From the IMG/VR virus record IMGVR_UViG_3300046804_004208, positions 1 through 64,000 of that record: a DNA stretch of 64,000 nt; one strand, given 5' to 3'. The position numbers were made by a program, and so were the translations under genes. Within the stretch, counting starts at the first letter, position 1. Each line of letters opens with the position of its first letter. Positions 44,327 to 53,062 of the stretch are shown here, in pieces. The notes beneath the pieces were generated by a model. It saw only the letters and a list, made by a program, of their open reading frames with translations. It was not told the origin of the DNA and did not search any database. The stretch is from a virus.

Positions 44327-44494
44327 ATGGAAGAACTTATAGATTTGGTGGCAACTGATTGTCAACCTTCTGATATTAGTGACAAAATTAAAGAACTTTT
44401 ATTTGCAAAGGCAATCGAAAGAATTGAATTTGCAAAACCAATAGTTGCTTCTTCATTATTTGATGGAGAAGTAGAAGGTACTGAGGAAGAATAA
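44327..44494 (+). CDS. gp67: gp67-like prohead core protein
   Basis: A 55-aa acidic protein beginning MEELIDLVAT. It shares with T4 gp67 (80 aa) a leading short helix, a second helix (AKAIERIEFAKPIVASSLF) and a Glu-rich end (GEVEGTEEE), and it lies between portal and protease genes just as gp67 does. It would belong to the scaffold core that sets head shape and is destroyed by gp21. The acidic tail is much shorter than in T4. Confidence 0.7.
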   Translation: MEELIDLVATDCQPSDISDKIKELLFAKAIERIEFAKPIVASSLFDGEVEGTEEE

Positions 44495-44760
44495 TGACTA
44501 CAAAAATTTTAGCAGATGAAATAAGTTTACCGATTTCAACAGGCGCTGCTACTAGTTTTAGTTCTGCAACTGTTGTTCGTCTTGTAAATACAGATACTTC
44601 AGCACATACCATATCAATTGTTGAAACTCAAGGAGGAACTGGTGTCGGTTCTATCACTATGCCAGCTGGATCTGTTGAACAGATTGTAAAAGTTGCAAGT
44701 TATTGTGTTTTTGCAGATAGTGCTTTAGTTAGAGGAACAAAAGTAGGATTTACAAACTAA
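44494..44760 (+). CDS. Small conserved protein in prohead operon, unknown
   Basis: An 88-aa beta-rich protein (ATVVRLVNTDTSAHTISIVE, then TMPAGSVEQIVKVASYCVFAD), overlapping the gp67 stop by one base. Similar proteins occur at this site in other cyanophages. The place matches T4 gp68, but the sequence does not look like it; a small capsid-associated beta-sandwich is possible. Function unknown. Confidence 0.6.
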   Translation: MTTKILADEISLPISTGAATSFSSATVVRLVNTDTSAHTISIVETQGGTGVGSITMPAGSVEQIVKVASYCVFADSALVRGTKVGFTN

Positions 44761-44765
44761 AAAAA

Positions 44766-45416
44766 ATGAAACTCATCACAGAAGAAATTCAAAAAGTAGA
44801 ATTTATTACCGAAGGTAAAGGTGCTGAAAAACAGTGTTACATTAAAGGTATTTTTCTACAAGCAGAACAAGTTAATAGAAATGGGAGAATGTATCCCATG
44901 TCTATTATGGAGAGAGAAGTAAATCGTTATAACGAAAACTTTGTTCTAAAGGGTCGTGCTCTCGGTGAATTGGGTCATCCAGATGGTCCAACTGTAAATC
45001 TTGATAGGGTTTCGCATAAAATTTGTGAACTTTATAGAGATGGTAATAATTTTATGGGTAAAGCAAAACTTCTCGAAACACCTATGGGTAAAATTGCAAT
45101 GTCTTTAATTAAGGAGGGTGTTTGTCTTGGTGTTTCTTCTCGTGGTGTTGGATCTCTTCAAATGACTCAGGAAGGTCATAAAGTTGTTGGTGAAGATTTC
45201 ATGCTTGCTACTGCTGCAGATATTGTTGCAGATCCTTCTGCACCTGACGCTTTTGTTCAAGGAGTTATGGAAGGTAAAGAATGGATTTGGGAAGGAGGAA
45301 TTCTTCGTGAACAATTTGTAGAGTCAACAAAACGCAGAATTAACACTTTAGTCGATGAAAGAAGACTTCAAGAACACAAAGTTAAATTATTCAAAGAATT
45401 TCTTTCAAATCTTTAA
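44766..45416 (+). CDS. gp21: gp21-like prohead protease
   Basis: A 216-aa serine protease (T4 gp21 is 212 aa). GELGHPDG (His71) and GVSSRGVGS (Ser124/125) are the catalytic blocks of this family. The enzyme sits in the prohead core and cuts capsid, scaffold and internal proteins after Glu in an Ile/Leu-x-Glu context. Its own FITE/GKG (16-17) is a likely self-cleavage site. Matching sites appear in gp23 and in several small proteins of this window. Confidence 0.93.
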   Translation: MKLITEEIQKVEFITEGKGAEKQCYIKGIFLQAEQVNRNGRMYPMSIMEREVNRYNENFVLKGRALGELGHPDGPTVNLDRVSHKICELYRDGNNFMGKAKLLETPMGKIAMSLIKEGVCLGVSSRGVGSLQMTQEGHKVVGEDFMLATAADIVADPSAPDAFVQGVMEGKEWIWEGGILREQFVESTKRRINTLVDERRLQEHKVKLFKEFLSNL

Positions 45417-45418
45417 TT

Positions 45419-45426
45419 TATAAATA
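45419..45426 (+). promoter_or_regulatory. Late promoter TATAAATA for gp22
   Basis: Perfect late box 31 bases before the scaffold ATG. It allows higher expression of scaffold and capsid than of portal and protease. Confidence 0.7.
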
Positions 45427-45457
45427 AATATAGATTATAAACAAATATCTAAAAACA

Positions 45458-46594
45458 ATGTCCGTTGGTAGTAATTTACAAGAAATGGAAAACGTAGTAA
45501 CCAAAGGAGCTAAACCTGCAGAACCAATGCAAAAGTTAACCACAGGAATTCCTGATGGTCAAACTGGCAATTGGGAAGATCTGGGTGGACCAACTCCAGA
45601 AAATTATCGTTCAGACGATGATTCGGCAAAACTTAAAGATGCAACTTCTCTTGCTTCTGTAAGAAATGTTGTCAATCAGAAAGCACAACAAGCGATGCCT
45701 ATGCAAAAACTTGCATCAGGTTCTGTTAAGGAAGAATCTGAAGATGAAGGTGAAGTTTTAGTTGATGATGAAGAAGAAGAAGAAGTTTTAGTTGATGAAG
45801 AGGATATTGAAGAAGTTGAAGAAACTGCTGCTGAAGAAGAAGTAGTAGAAGAAGAAATTGATATTGAAGAAGATGTTCAAGCTCTTTTAGAAGGAGAAGA
45901 TCTTTCAGAAGAGTTTCAAGAAAAAGCACGTACTATTTTTGAAGCATCTATTAGATCAAAAGTTTTAGAAATTAAAGAAGATTTGCAGACAAGATATGAA
46001 AATTCTTTAATTGAGGAAATATCCTTAATTAAAGAAGAACTTACAGATCGTGTTGATGCATATCTAGAATATGTTGCTGATGAGTGGATTCAGGAAAATG
46101 CACTCGCAGTTGAGCACGGTCTTAAGACTGAAATGACCGAATCATTCCTTCAAGGAATGAAGGGTCTTTTTGAAGATCATTATGTTTCAATCCCTGAAGA
46201 TAGATATGATGTAATCGAGAGTATGGTAGATAAACTTGATGAAATGGAAGCAAAACTCAACGAGCAAATCGAAAGAAATGTTGCTCTAAATAGAAGATTA
46301 GCAGAGTCAGTTGCTGATGTAATTTTTGCAGATGTCGCTGAGGGTCTTGCACTTTCTCAGAAAGACAAACTCGCTTCTCTTGCCGAAAATGTTGAGTTTG
46401 ATAGTGAAGCAAACTATCGTGAGAAACTGGTAACTCTGAGGGAATCTTATTTCCCAACCAGATCCGCTGGTACTCAAAAAGACTTTTCTGAGAATTTGTC
46501 CGAAGAATTTTCATATGAGGAAAATCTGAACGAATCAGTATCTCCAATTATGGAAGCATACCTTCAAACTCTCAGTAGAGTATCTAAAAAGTGA
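45458..46594 (+). CDS. gp22: gp22-like prohead scaffold protein
   Basis: A 378-aa acidic protein (T4 gp22 is 269 aa). An N-terminal repeat pair (AEPMQKLTTG and AMPMQKLASG) is followed by a Glu/Asp-dominated stretch at residues about 91-142. After that come long helices typical of the T4 core protein (IFEASIRSKVLEIKEDLQTR, then MVDKLDEMEAKLNEQIERNVALNRRL). It assembles inside the prohead and is degraded to small peptides by gp21. Confidence 0.9.
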   Translation: MSVGSNLQEMENVVTKGAKPAEPMQKLTTGIPDGQTGNWEDLGGPTPENYRSDDDSAKLKDATSLASVRNVVNQKAQQAMPMQKLASGSVKEESEDEGEVLVDDEEEEEVLVDEEDIEEVEETAAEEEVVEEEIDIEEDVQALLEGEDLSEEFQEKARTIFEASIRSKVLEIKEDLQTRYENSLIEEISLIKEELTDRVDAYLEYVADEWIQENALAVEHGLKTEMTESFLQGMKGLFEDHYVSIPEDRYDVIESMVDKLDEMEAKLNEQIERNVALNRRLAESVADVIFADVAEGLALSQKDKLASLAENVEFDSEANYREKLVTLRESYFPTRSAGTQKDFSENLSEEFSYEENLNESVSPIMEAYLQTLSRVSKK

Positions 46595-46627
46595 TTTTTA
46601 AATCATAACAATCAAACTAAATTTTTT

Positions 46628-46635
46628 AAAGAGGT
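46628..46635 (+). promoter_or_regulatory. Strong ribosome binding site of gp23
   Basis: AAAGAGGT about 8 bases before the ATG at 46644, better than most sites in the window, as expected for the most abundant virion protein. A second in-frame ATG at 46650 is too far from it to be preferred. Confidence 0.6.
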
Positions 46636-46643
46636 AAACTAAA

Positions 46644-48053
46644 ATGCAAATGTTCAATGCCGAGCATCTGCAGGAGAAGTGGGCACCAATCCTTGACTAC
46701 CAAGGAATGGATCCGATCAAAGATTCACATCGTAGAGCGGTAACTGCTATCCTGTTAGAAAATCAAGAAAGAGAACTTCGTGAGGAAAGAGCATTCCTTG
46801 CCGAAGGTCCAACTGTAAATACTGGTTCATCTGGTGGAACTGCTGGTTTCAGTGCTAACGCATCAGCACCTGTTGCAGGTTTTGATCCTGTTCTGATCTC
46901 ATTAATCAGACGCTCAATGCCTAACTTAGTCGCATATGACCTTGCTGGCGTTCAACCAATGAATGGTCCTACTGGACTTATCTTCGCAATGCGTTCGAAG
47001 TATAGTTCTATGAGCGGCACAGAAGCTCTATTCAATGAAGCAGATACTGCATTCTCTGGAACTGATTCCACTCCAGCAACTGGAGAAATTGGAACTGCAT
47101 ATGTATCTGGTTCCGATGGTGCTTCAGTTGGTTTTGGTACTACCGCTCATGGTGGTACAAATCCAGGTCTTTTAAATCCAGAAAGTGGTCAAGCATACAA
47201 CACCTATAGTGTAGGTCGTGGTATGGATACCGAGGATGCAGAATCACTCGGAACAAACAGCAACCACTTTAACGAAATGGCATTCTCAATCGAGAAAGTC
47301 ACCGTTACTGCAAAGTCAAGAGCATTGAAAGCTGAGTATTCACTTGAGCTTGCTCAAGACCTCAAGGCAATTCATGGTTTGAATGCAGAAGCTGAGTTGG
47401 CAAACATTCTGTCAACTGAAATTCTTGCCGAAATTAACCGTGAGGTTATTCGTACAATTTATAAGGCAGCTGAGTCTGGTGCTCAGAATAACGTTGCTTC
47501 TGCTGGTACGTTTGACCTTGATGTTGACTCCAACGGTCGTTGGTCGGTTGAGAAGTTCAAGGGTCTTATCTTCCAAATTGAGCGCGATGCCAACGCAATT
47601 GCACAAAGAACTCGTAGAGGAAAGGGCAACATGATCCTTTGCTCTGCAGACGTTGCCTCAGCTCTGACCATGGCTGGTGTACTTGATTACACTCCTGCCC
47701 TGAATGCTAATCTTAACGTTGATGACACCGGAAACACTTTTGCTGGTGTTCTGCAGGGTAAGTATCGTGTTTATATCGATCCTTATTCGGCAAACGTTTC
47801 AAATAGTCAGTACTACGTTGTTGGGTATAAGGGTTCTAGCCCATATGATGCTGGTATTTTCTATTGCCCATATGTTCCTCTCCAAATGGTTCGTGCCGTT
47901 GGTGAGAACACCTTCCAACCAAAGATTGGATTTAAGACCCGTTACGGTCTTGTCGCCAATCCATTTGCTGAAGGAACTGAAGCGGGTCTTGGACGTATCA
48001 CTGCTAATAGCAATCGCTATTATAGAAGAGTTCGCGTTAACAACCTTATGTGA
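46644..48053 (+). CDS. gp23: gp23-like major capsid protein
   Basis: A 469-aa protein (T4 gp23 is 521 aa). The region GFDPVLISLIRRSMPNLVAYDLAGVQPMNGPTGLIFAMRSKY is the classic T4-type capsid signature used as a marker gene. The likely gp21 cleavage is at FLAE/GPTV (Glu54), removing the N-terminal delta domain. The C-terminal MVRAVGENTFQPKIGFKTRYGLVANPF block is also diagnostic. It has a higher GC content and more C-ending codons than its neighbours, compatible with high expression. A strong terminator follows. Confidence 0.97.
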   Translation: MQMFNAEHLQEKWAPILDYQGMDPIKDSHRRAVTAILLENQERELREERAFLAEGPTVNTGSSGGTAGFSANASAPVAGFDPVLISLIRRSMPNLVAYDLAGVQPMNGPTGLIFAMRSKYSSMSGTEALFNEADTAFSGTDSTPATGEIGTAYVSGSDGASVGFGTTAHGGTNPGLLNPESGQAYNTYSVGRGMDTEDAESLGTNSNHFNEMAFSIEKVTVTAKSRALKAEYSLELAQDLKAIHGLNAEAELANILSTEILAEINREVIRTIYKAAESGAQNNVASAGTFDLDVDSNGRWSVEKFKGLIFQIERDANAIAQRTRRGKGNMILCSADVASALTMAGVLDYTPALNANLNVDDTGNTFAGVLQGKYRVYIDPYSANVSNSQYYVVGYKGSSPYDAGIFYCPYVPLQMVRAVGENTFQPKIGFKTRYGLVANPFAEGTEAGLGRITANSNRYYRRVRVNNLM

Positions 48054-48071
48054 TCCAATTTCACATATTCA

Positions 48072-48100
48072 AAAGACCCCCATTTTGGGGGTCTTTTTTT
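48072..48100 (+). terminator. Rho-independent terminator after gp23
   Basis: A perfect 10-bp stem AAAGACCCCC (48072-48081) / GGGGGTCTTT (48087-48096) with loop ATTTT and a continuing T run to 48100. Confidence 0.93.
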
Positions 48101-48130
48101 ATCTAAATAAAAATAAAACTAATAATAAAA

Positions 48131-48289
48131 ATGAAACCAACACCTAAACAAATGCAAGAAATATATAAAAACTACGAAAAAGTAGTTGAACATTTAATCA
48201 GAGAAGGTTATGCCGTTGATAAAGAATCTGCCCATACTATTATTAATGGTATGAGTGAATCGTGGTTTAATCTAATTATAGAAGAATGA
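48131..48289 (+). CDS. Stand-alone EGYA/NMSEEW module protein
   Basis: A 52-aa protein beginning MKPTPKQMQE. Residues about 16-52 (VEHLIREGYA, then INGMSESWFNLIIEE) form the same helical module that occurs inside three larger proteins at 55454, 56564 and 57655. Here it is nearly the whole protein. IRE/G fits the gp21 cleavage rule. Its stop overlaps the next start. Function unknown; a head-internal or binding module is inferred. Confidence 0.6.
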   Translation: MKPTPKQMQEIYKNYEKVVEHLIREGYAVDKESAHTIINGMSESWFNLIIEE

Positions 48290-48504
48290 AAAGTTTTAAA
48301 AATTTTTGTGAGCAAGCATTTCATCCAGATTTGGTAATTAAAGTGAACGATCCTGAGGTTCAAAAAAACCTTAGAAGTACTGTTATACCTCCTGGACAAA
48401 GATATGCATCAGGTCCTCCAGAAATAAAAGTTCCTGAAAAAAAACCCATCATCAAATCTAAAAATTCATTTTTAGATAGAATAATTCGCAATGCACCTTA
48501 TTAA
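48286..48504 (+). CDS. Candidate head protein with capsid-targeting-like N-terminus
   Basis: A 72-aa basic protein. The start MKSFKNFCEQAF resembles the T4 capsid-targeting peptide (MKTYQEFIAEA) but lacks an exact Ile/Leu-x-Glu site. The rest is Pro/Lys-rich and probably disordered (IKVPEKKPIIKSKNSF). It overlaps the upstream module gene by 4 bases. Confidence 0.5.
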   Translation: MKSFKNFCEQAFHPDLVIKVNDPEVQKNLRSTVIPPGQRYASGPPEIKVPEKKPIIKSKNSFLDRIIRNAPY

Positions 48505-48513
48505 TAAATCGTA

Positions 48514-49053
48514 ATGACATTTCCAAATCAAATTAGTAATAGAAATTTTTTATCTCCAATTGGATTTAAATTTAATATATCTAAAAACAGGAAAATTGAT
48601 TTTTTTTCAAATAAAGCTAGAATACCAGGGTTAAATTTAGGAATATCAAAACAACCATCTCCATTTAAAATAATTGATGTTCCAGGTGATACCATTGAAT
48701 ATGAAGATTTTATTCTAAATTTTATAGTTGATGAAAATTTGGAGAATTATATGCTAATCCATAATTGGATTACTGGTTTAGGATTTCCAGAAAATTTTGA
48801 TCAATTTAAAAATTTAACTACAAACGATGATGGGATAGGAGATGAAAAATTACAGTTTAGTGATGGTTCTTTAGCTATACTCAATAGTAACTATAAAGAA
48901 ATTGCACAAATTAGATTTAGAGATTTATATCCTTATATGATAACGCCAATTGAGTTTGATGCAACAGTAAATGATATTCAATACTTTACAGCAGAGGTAA
49001 GTTTCAAGTATACTATCTACAATATTGTTGATACAAATGGAAATCCTTTATGA
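48514..49053 (+). CDS. gp3: gp3-like tail completion protein
   Basis: A 179-aa protein (T4 gp3 is 176 aa), in the position of gene 3 after gp23 in cyanophages. FLSPIGFKFNISKNRKIDFF at the N-terminus, DVPGDTIEYEDFILNFIVDENLENYMLIHNWITGLGFP in the middle and a beta-rich end resemble tail-terminator proteins of tube-like fold. It would cap the tail tube and set tail length. The assignment rests on position and family resemblance. Confidence 0.65.
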   Translation: MTFPNQISNRNFLSPIGFKFNISKNRKIDFFSNKARIPGLNLGISKQPSPFKIIDVPGDTIEYEDFILNFIVDENLENYMLIHNWITGLGFPENFDQFKNLTTNDDGIGDEKLQFSDGSLAILNSNYKEIAQIRFRDLYPYMITPIEFDATVNDIQYFTAEVSFKYTIYNIVDTNGNPL

Positions 49054-49481
49054 ATCTTGATGAAATTCAGGAGATGTGGCAGAGAGATTCTGTCATTGAT
49101 CCTGATAATTTACACGATGAATCTTTAAAAATTCCTCAACTTCACGCTAAGTATTATACAATTTACAATACAATTACTCTGTTACGTGAAAAAGCAAGAG
49201 AATCATACAATAGAGTTAAACTTGAACGCTATAACTACTACACTGGAAAGGCACCTATAGAGGTCTACGAAGAAGAACCATTTCCCTATAAAGTTCGGGA
49301 CAAAGAGGCATTACAGAGGCATATGGATGGGGATGAGAAACTAAGTAAGGTAGAACTCAAGATAAGATACTACGATATTATGTTGAAGTTTTTAGAGGAG
49401 GTCATTCGTATGATTTCTAATAGGACTTATCAAATTAAGAATAGTATAGAGTTTTTAAAATTTACTGCTGGTTACAATTAA
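49050..49481 (+). CDS. uvsY: UvsY-like recombination mediator
   Basis: A 143-aa protein (T4 UvsY is 137 aa). The pattern LDEIQEMWQRDSVIDPDNLHDE, then LERYNYYTGKAP and IRYYDIMLKFLEEVIRMISNRTYQIKN, matches UvsY, which loads UvsX recombinase onto gp32-coated single-stranded DNA. It overlaps the gp3-like stop by 4 bases and is followed by uvsW, as in cyanophage genomes. Confidence 0.88.
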   Translation: MNLDEIQEMWQRDSVIDPDNLHDESLKIPQLHAKYYTIYNTITLLREKARESYNRVKLERYNYYTGKAPIEVYEEEPFPYKVRDKEALQRHMDGDEKLSKVELKIRYYDIMLKFLEEVIRMISNRTYQIKNSIEFLKFTAGYN

Positions 49482-49513
49482 TCAAATAAATAATCATAAC
49501 TGATATGTTATGA

Positions 49514-50977
49514 ATGTCCCATTTGATTATTTCAAAAAAGAATGAGGTATTTCTTCAAGTTGAAGCAGAACCACACGTCTACTATGAACTAAGAGACGCA
49601 TTTCAATTTGAAGTACCAAATGCTAAATTCGCTCCTGCTTACCGAAACAAGTGGTGGGACGGATTTATCTATCTTTTTAATGTAAATACACAAGAAATAT
49701 ACGTTGGTCTATTAGATAAACTCATAAGATTTTGTGAGCAACATAATTACACTTATGAGTTTCGTAACAATAAGTATTACGGCCTTCCTTTTGAAGTAAA
49801 TGAACACATCTCAAAGGAAGGTGTAAAGGATTATATAAATTCTATCTGCAAGTACGCTCCCCGCGATTATCAAGTTGAGGGAGTATACGACGCTTTACGA
49901 CATAATAGAAAGTTGCTGATATCTCCAACTGCTTCTGGAAAGTCTTTGATGATATATTCAATTGTGAGATATTACGTTGAGAAAGGACAAAATATTCTCG
50001 TAGTTGTCCCAACGACATCCCTTGTAGAGCAGATGTATAAAGATTTTGCAGACTATGGGTGGGATGTTGGTTCATTTTGCCACAAGATATATGCTGGAAA
50101 AGAAAGAGAAACAGACTCTCAGGTAATTATCACAACCTGGCAGTCCATCTACAAACTTCCCCGACAATATTTTTCAAGATTTAATGTGGTAGTTGGAGAT
50201 GAAGCACACCAGTTTAAATCAAAGTCATTAGTATCTATAATGACAAAACTTTCTGACTGCAAATATAGATTTGGATTTACTGGTACATTAGACGGATCAC
50301 AGACTCATAAGTGGGTACTGGAAGGTTTATTTGGACCTTCCTATAAGATTATTAAAACTGATGAATTAATGAAAAAAGGTCATGTCGCTACATTAGATAT
50401 TAATATTCTTCTATTGAAACACCCACCGAATCGCTTCGAAACTTTTGAAGATGAGATTCAATATATTATTAATCATGAAAAAAGAAATAAGTTTATTAAA
50501 AATCTTGCTCTTGATCTAAAAGGCAATACTCTGATTCTTTTTGCAAGAGTTGAAGGTCATGGTCAACCTTTATATGAATTAATAAATAAGAGTATCAATG
50601 ATGATCGCCATGTATTCTTCGTACATGGTGGTGTTGATACTGAAGATAGAGAAAAAGTTCGTGAAATTACTGAAAAGGAAAATAATGCGATCATTGTGGC
50701 ATCATATGGAACTTTTAGTACAGGAATTAACATTAAAAATTTACATAATGTTATTTTTGCATCACCTTCAAAGTCTAGAATACGTAACTTACAATCAATC
50801 GGAAGAGTGCTTAGAAAAAGCAATAACAAAGTAAAAGCAACTCTATACGACATTGCTGATGATATCAGTTATAAGTCAAGAAAGAATTACACACTTAATC
50901 ACTTAATAGAAAGAATAAAAGTTTATAACGAAGAAAACTTTAATTATGATATTGTAAACATACCACTTAAAAACTAA
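49514..50977 (+). CDS. uvsW: UvsW helicase
   Basis: A 487-aa superfamily 2 helicase (T4 UvsW is 503 aa). Walker A SPTASGKS (residues 137-144), DEAH box (229-232), FTGTLDG motif III, and motif VI QSIGRVLRKS near the end. It unwinds branched recombination and replication intermediates and R-loops, pushing the phage from origin- to recombination-dependent replication. The next gene overlaps by one base. Confidence 0.94.
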   Translation: MSHLIISKKNEVFLQVEAEPHVYYELRDAFQFEVPNAKFAPAYRNKWWDGFIYLFNVNTQEIYVGLLDKLIRFCEQHNYTYEFRNNKYYGLPFEVNEHISKEGVKDYINSICKYAPRDYQVEGVYDALRHNRKLLISPTASGKSLMIYSIVRYYVEKGQNILVVVPTTSLVEQMYKDFADYGWDVGSFCHKIYAGKERETDSQVIITTWQSIYKLPRQYFSRFNVVVGDEAHQFKSKSLVSIMTKLSDCKYRFGFTGTLDGSQTHKWVLEGLFGPSYKIIKTDELMKKGHVATLDINILLLKHPPNRFETFEDEIQYIINHEKRNKFIKNLALDLKGNTLILFARVEGHGQPLYELINKSINDDRHVFFVHGGVDTEDREKVREITEKENNAIIVASYGTFSTGINIKNLHNVIFASPSKSRIRNLQSIGRVLRKSNNKVKATLYDIADDISYKSRKNYTLNHLIERIKVYNEENFNYDIVNIPLKN

Positions 50978-51384
50978 TGGGAGAAGAGTTCTACGCAATT
51001 ATAAAATTAATCTCTGGAGAAGAAATATTTTCCATAGTTTGTATAGATGAAAATGATGGAGACCCAGTAGTAATATTATCAAATCCAGTGATAATAAAAT
51101 ATATTCATACAGCAGAAACAATAATGGTTAAGATTAAACCATGGATAGATTTATCTGATGATGATTTTTTTATTCTCAGACAAGATAAAATAATTACAAT
51201 GACCGAAACTAAAAATAAAAATTTAATTGGAATGTATAATAATTACATTAGCAATGATTTGGGAGAATCTTCTTTTACAAACGATCTGGGTAATGGTAGA
51301 GTAAAAGTATCTAATAAAATGGGTTATATATCTTCAGTAGAAAATGCTAAGAAAATTCTTGAAAAGATATTTAATAACACTTAA
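50977..51384 (+). CDS. Conserved cyanophage protein, small beta-barrel-like
   Basis: A 135-aa protein beginning MGEEFYAIIKLISGEEIFS. The alternating pattern IIKLISGEEIFSIVCID, then VVILSNPVIIKYI and IMVKIKPWIDL, is typical of a small Sm-like or SH3-like barrel. It is conserved beside uvsW in cyanophages. No catalytic motif; function unknown. Confidence 0.6.
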   Translation: MGEEFYAIIKLISGEEIFSIVCIDENDGDPVVILSNPVIIKYIHTAETIMVKIKPWIDLSDDDFFILRQDKIITMTETKNKNLIGMYNNYISNDLGESSFTNDLGNGRVKVSNKMGYISSVENAKKILEKIFNNT

Positions 51385-51514
51385 ATAATTCTTATATTAT
51401 TATCTTCAACCATGACAAAGGTAGTCTAGTCCTATTTGGCAATCTTGTCAAGATCTAGTAATAATGTTATAATAAATTTAACTTATAAAATTAGATTTAT
51501 TAAAATTAAATAAT
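51385..51514 (+). promoter_or_regulatory. Sigma70 promoter of gp55 with palindrome over the -35 box
   Basis: TTGTCA (51445-51450), 17-bp spacer, TATAAT (51468-51473), 41 bases before the gp55 ATG. The 13-base inverted repeat ATCTTGTCAAGAT (51442-51454) covers the -35 box and could be an operator. This is the only gap of this size in the right half, and a host-type promoter for the late sigma factor is expected. Confidence 0.65.
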
Positions 51515-52030
51515 ATGACGAAAAAAAAATCAGAGCATTATGTAAATAATAAAGAATTGTTAGAAGCACTTATTGTTTATCGGAAAAAAGTAGAAAAAGA
51601 TTTTTTTTCTAAAAATTCTAGAAATCCAACAAGAGAAGATAGGGCCAAATATTGGGAAGGTAAACCACAAATACCGAACTACTTGGGAGATTGCTTTCTC
51701 AAAATTGCAACTCATTTATCATATAAACCAAATTTTGTAAATTATATGTTCCGTGAAGATATGATTTCTGATGGTATTGAAAATTGCGTTCAGTATATTC
51801 ATAACTTTGATCCAGAGAAATCAAATAATCCTTTTGCATACTTTACTCAAATCATTCATTATGCATTTTTAAGAAGAATTCAGAAAGAAAAGAAACAACT
51901 TGAGATAAAAACAAAAATTATTGAAAGAAGTGGATTTGATGAGGTCATGATGGTAGATGAGGGCTTGCTTACTGGGAGTAGTTCGGAGTATAATAGTATT
52001 AAGGACGCCATCCAATACCGCAATAAATGA
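51515..52030 (+). CDS. gp55: gp55-like late sigma factor
   Basis: A 171-aa protein (T4 gp55 is 185 aa). YVNNKELLEALIVYRKKVE at the N-terminus and the sigma region 2-like block ISDGIENCVQYIHNFDPEKSNNPFAYFTQIIHYAFLRRIQKEKK match T4 gp55. It directs host RNA polymerase to TATAAATA promoters with the gp45 clamp. The matching boxes appear at many places in this window. It overlaps gp47 by 4 bases. Confidence 0.92.
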   Translation: MTKKKSEHYVNNKELLEALIVYRKKVEKDFFSKNSRNPTREDRAKYWEGKPQIPNYLGDCFLKIATHLSYKPNFVNYMFREDMISDGIENCVQYIHNFDPEKSNNPFAYFTQIIHYAFLRRIQKEKKQLEIKTKIIERSGFDEVMMVDEGLLTGSSSEYNSIKDAIQYRNK

Positions 52031-53061
52031 AGGTAGCAATTATTACAGATACTCATTATGGGGCAAAAAAAGGTTCAAAGTATCTTCACGACCATTTTGA
52101 ACTTTTTTATAAAAATGTATTTTTTCCTTCCCTAGGAGAATACAATGTAGAAACAGTTATTCATATGGGAGATGCTTTTGATAGTCGTAAATCAATTGAT
52201 TATCAAAGTCTTGAGTGGTCAAAGCGTGTGGTATTTGACCCACTTAAAAAATATGATGTTCATATGATTATTGGTAATCACGATACATATTACAAAAATA
52301 CCAATACAGTAAATTCTCCAGAACTTCTTCTTCAAACTTATTCTAACATTAAGACTTATAGTAAACCGACAGAAGTTAATATTGGTGGATTGAATATTTT
52401 ATTTTTACCCTGGATTAATCAAGAAAATGAAGAACTCACTTTTAAACTTATTAAAAACACAACTTGCAAGTGTGCGATGGGGCACCTTGAGTGTCAAGGA
52501 TTTAGAGTTAATCGACAACTCATCATGGAACATGGTTTGGAGAGCCAATTATTTGAGAAGTTCGAACGTGTCTTCTCGGGACATTATCACACTAGATCGT
52601 CTAATGGAACAATCTATTATCTAGGAAATCCATATGAGATGTATTGGACTGATGTGAATGACACTCGTGGTTTTCATATCTTTGATACGGAAACATTGGA
52701 GCATACTCCAATCAACAATCCTTATAAATTATTCTATAACATTTACTATGAAGATACTCCACATCAATTATTTGATGCGACAGAGTATAAAAATAAAATT
52801 GTCAAAGTGATTGTTCGTAAAAAATCTAAACCAAAAGATTTTGAAAAATTTATTGATAAACTTTATAGTGTTGGAGTTCAAGAATTAAAAATTATTGAAA
52901 ACTTTGAAATTCAAGAAAGTGAAGATTTTCAAGTAGATGAAGATGAAAACACTTTATCCGTATTGAATCGTTATATAGATGATTCTGAATTTAATTGTGA
53001 TAAAAATATCATAAAAACAATCATTCAAGATCTTTATCAACAAGCGTCACAAGTAGAGTAA
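52027..53061 (+). CDS. gp47: gp47-like Mre11-type nuclease subunit
   Basis: A 344-aa protein (T4 gp47 is 339 aa). Metallophosphoesterase motifs are in order: DTHYG (residues 8-12), HMGDAFDSRK, IIGNHDTYY, CAMGHLECQG and FSGHYHTRS. With gp46 it resects DNA ends to start recombination-dependent replication and degrades host DNA. It is separated from gp46 by one small gene. Confidence 0.94.
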   Translation: MKVAIITDTHYGAKKGSKYLHDHFELFYKNVFFPSLGEYNVETVIHMGDAFDSRKSIDYQSLEWSKRVVFDPLKKYDVHMIIGNHDTYYKNTNTVNSPELLLQTYSNIKTYSKPTEVNIGGLNILFLPWINQENEELTFKLIKNTTCKCAMGHLECQGFRVNRQLIMEHGLESQLFEKFERVFSGHYHTRSSNGTIYYLGNPYEMYWTDVNDTRGFHIFDTETLEHTPINNPYKLFYNIYYEDTPHQLFDATEYKNKIVKVIVRKKSKPKDFEKFIDKLYSVGVQELKIIENFEIQESEDFQVDEDENTLSVLNRYIDDSEFNCDKNIIKTIIQDLYQQASQVE

Positions 53062-53062
53062 A

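Noticed and set aside
44388-44612. Antisense frames over structural genes (for example here and at 18524-18757, 53711-54010, 60776-61213)
   Set aside because: All lie opposite clearly conserved coding sequence and have no promoter, ribosome site or recognisable protein.
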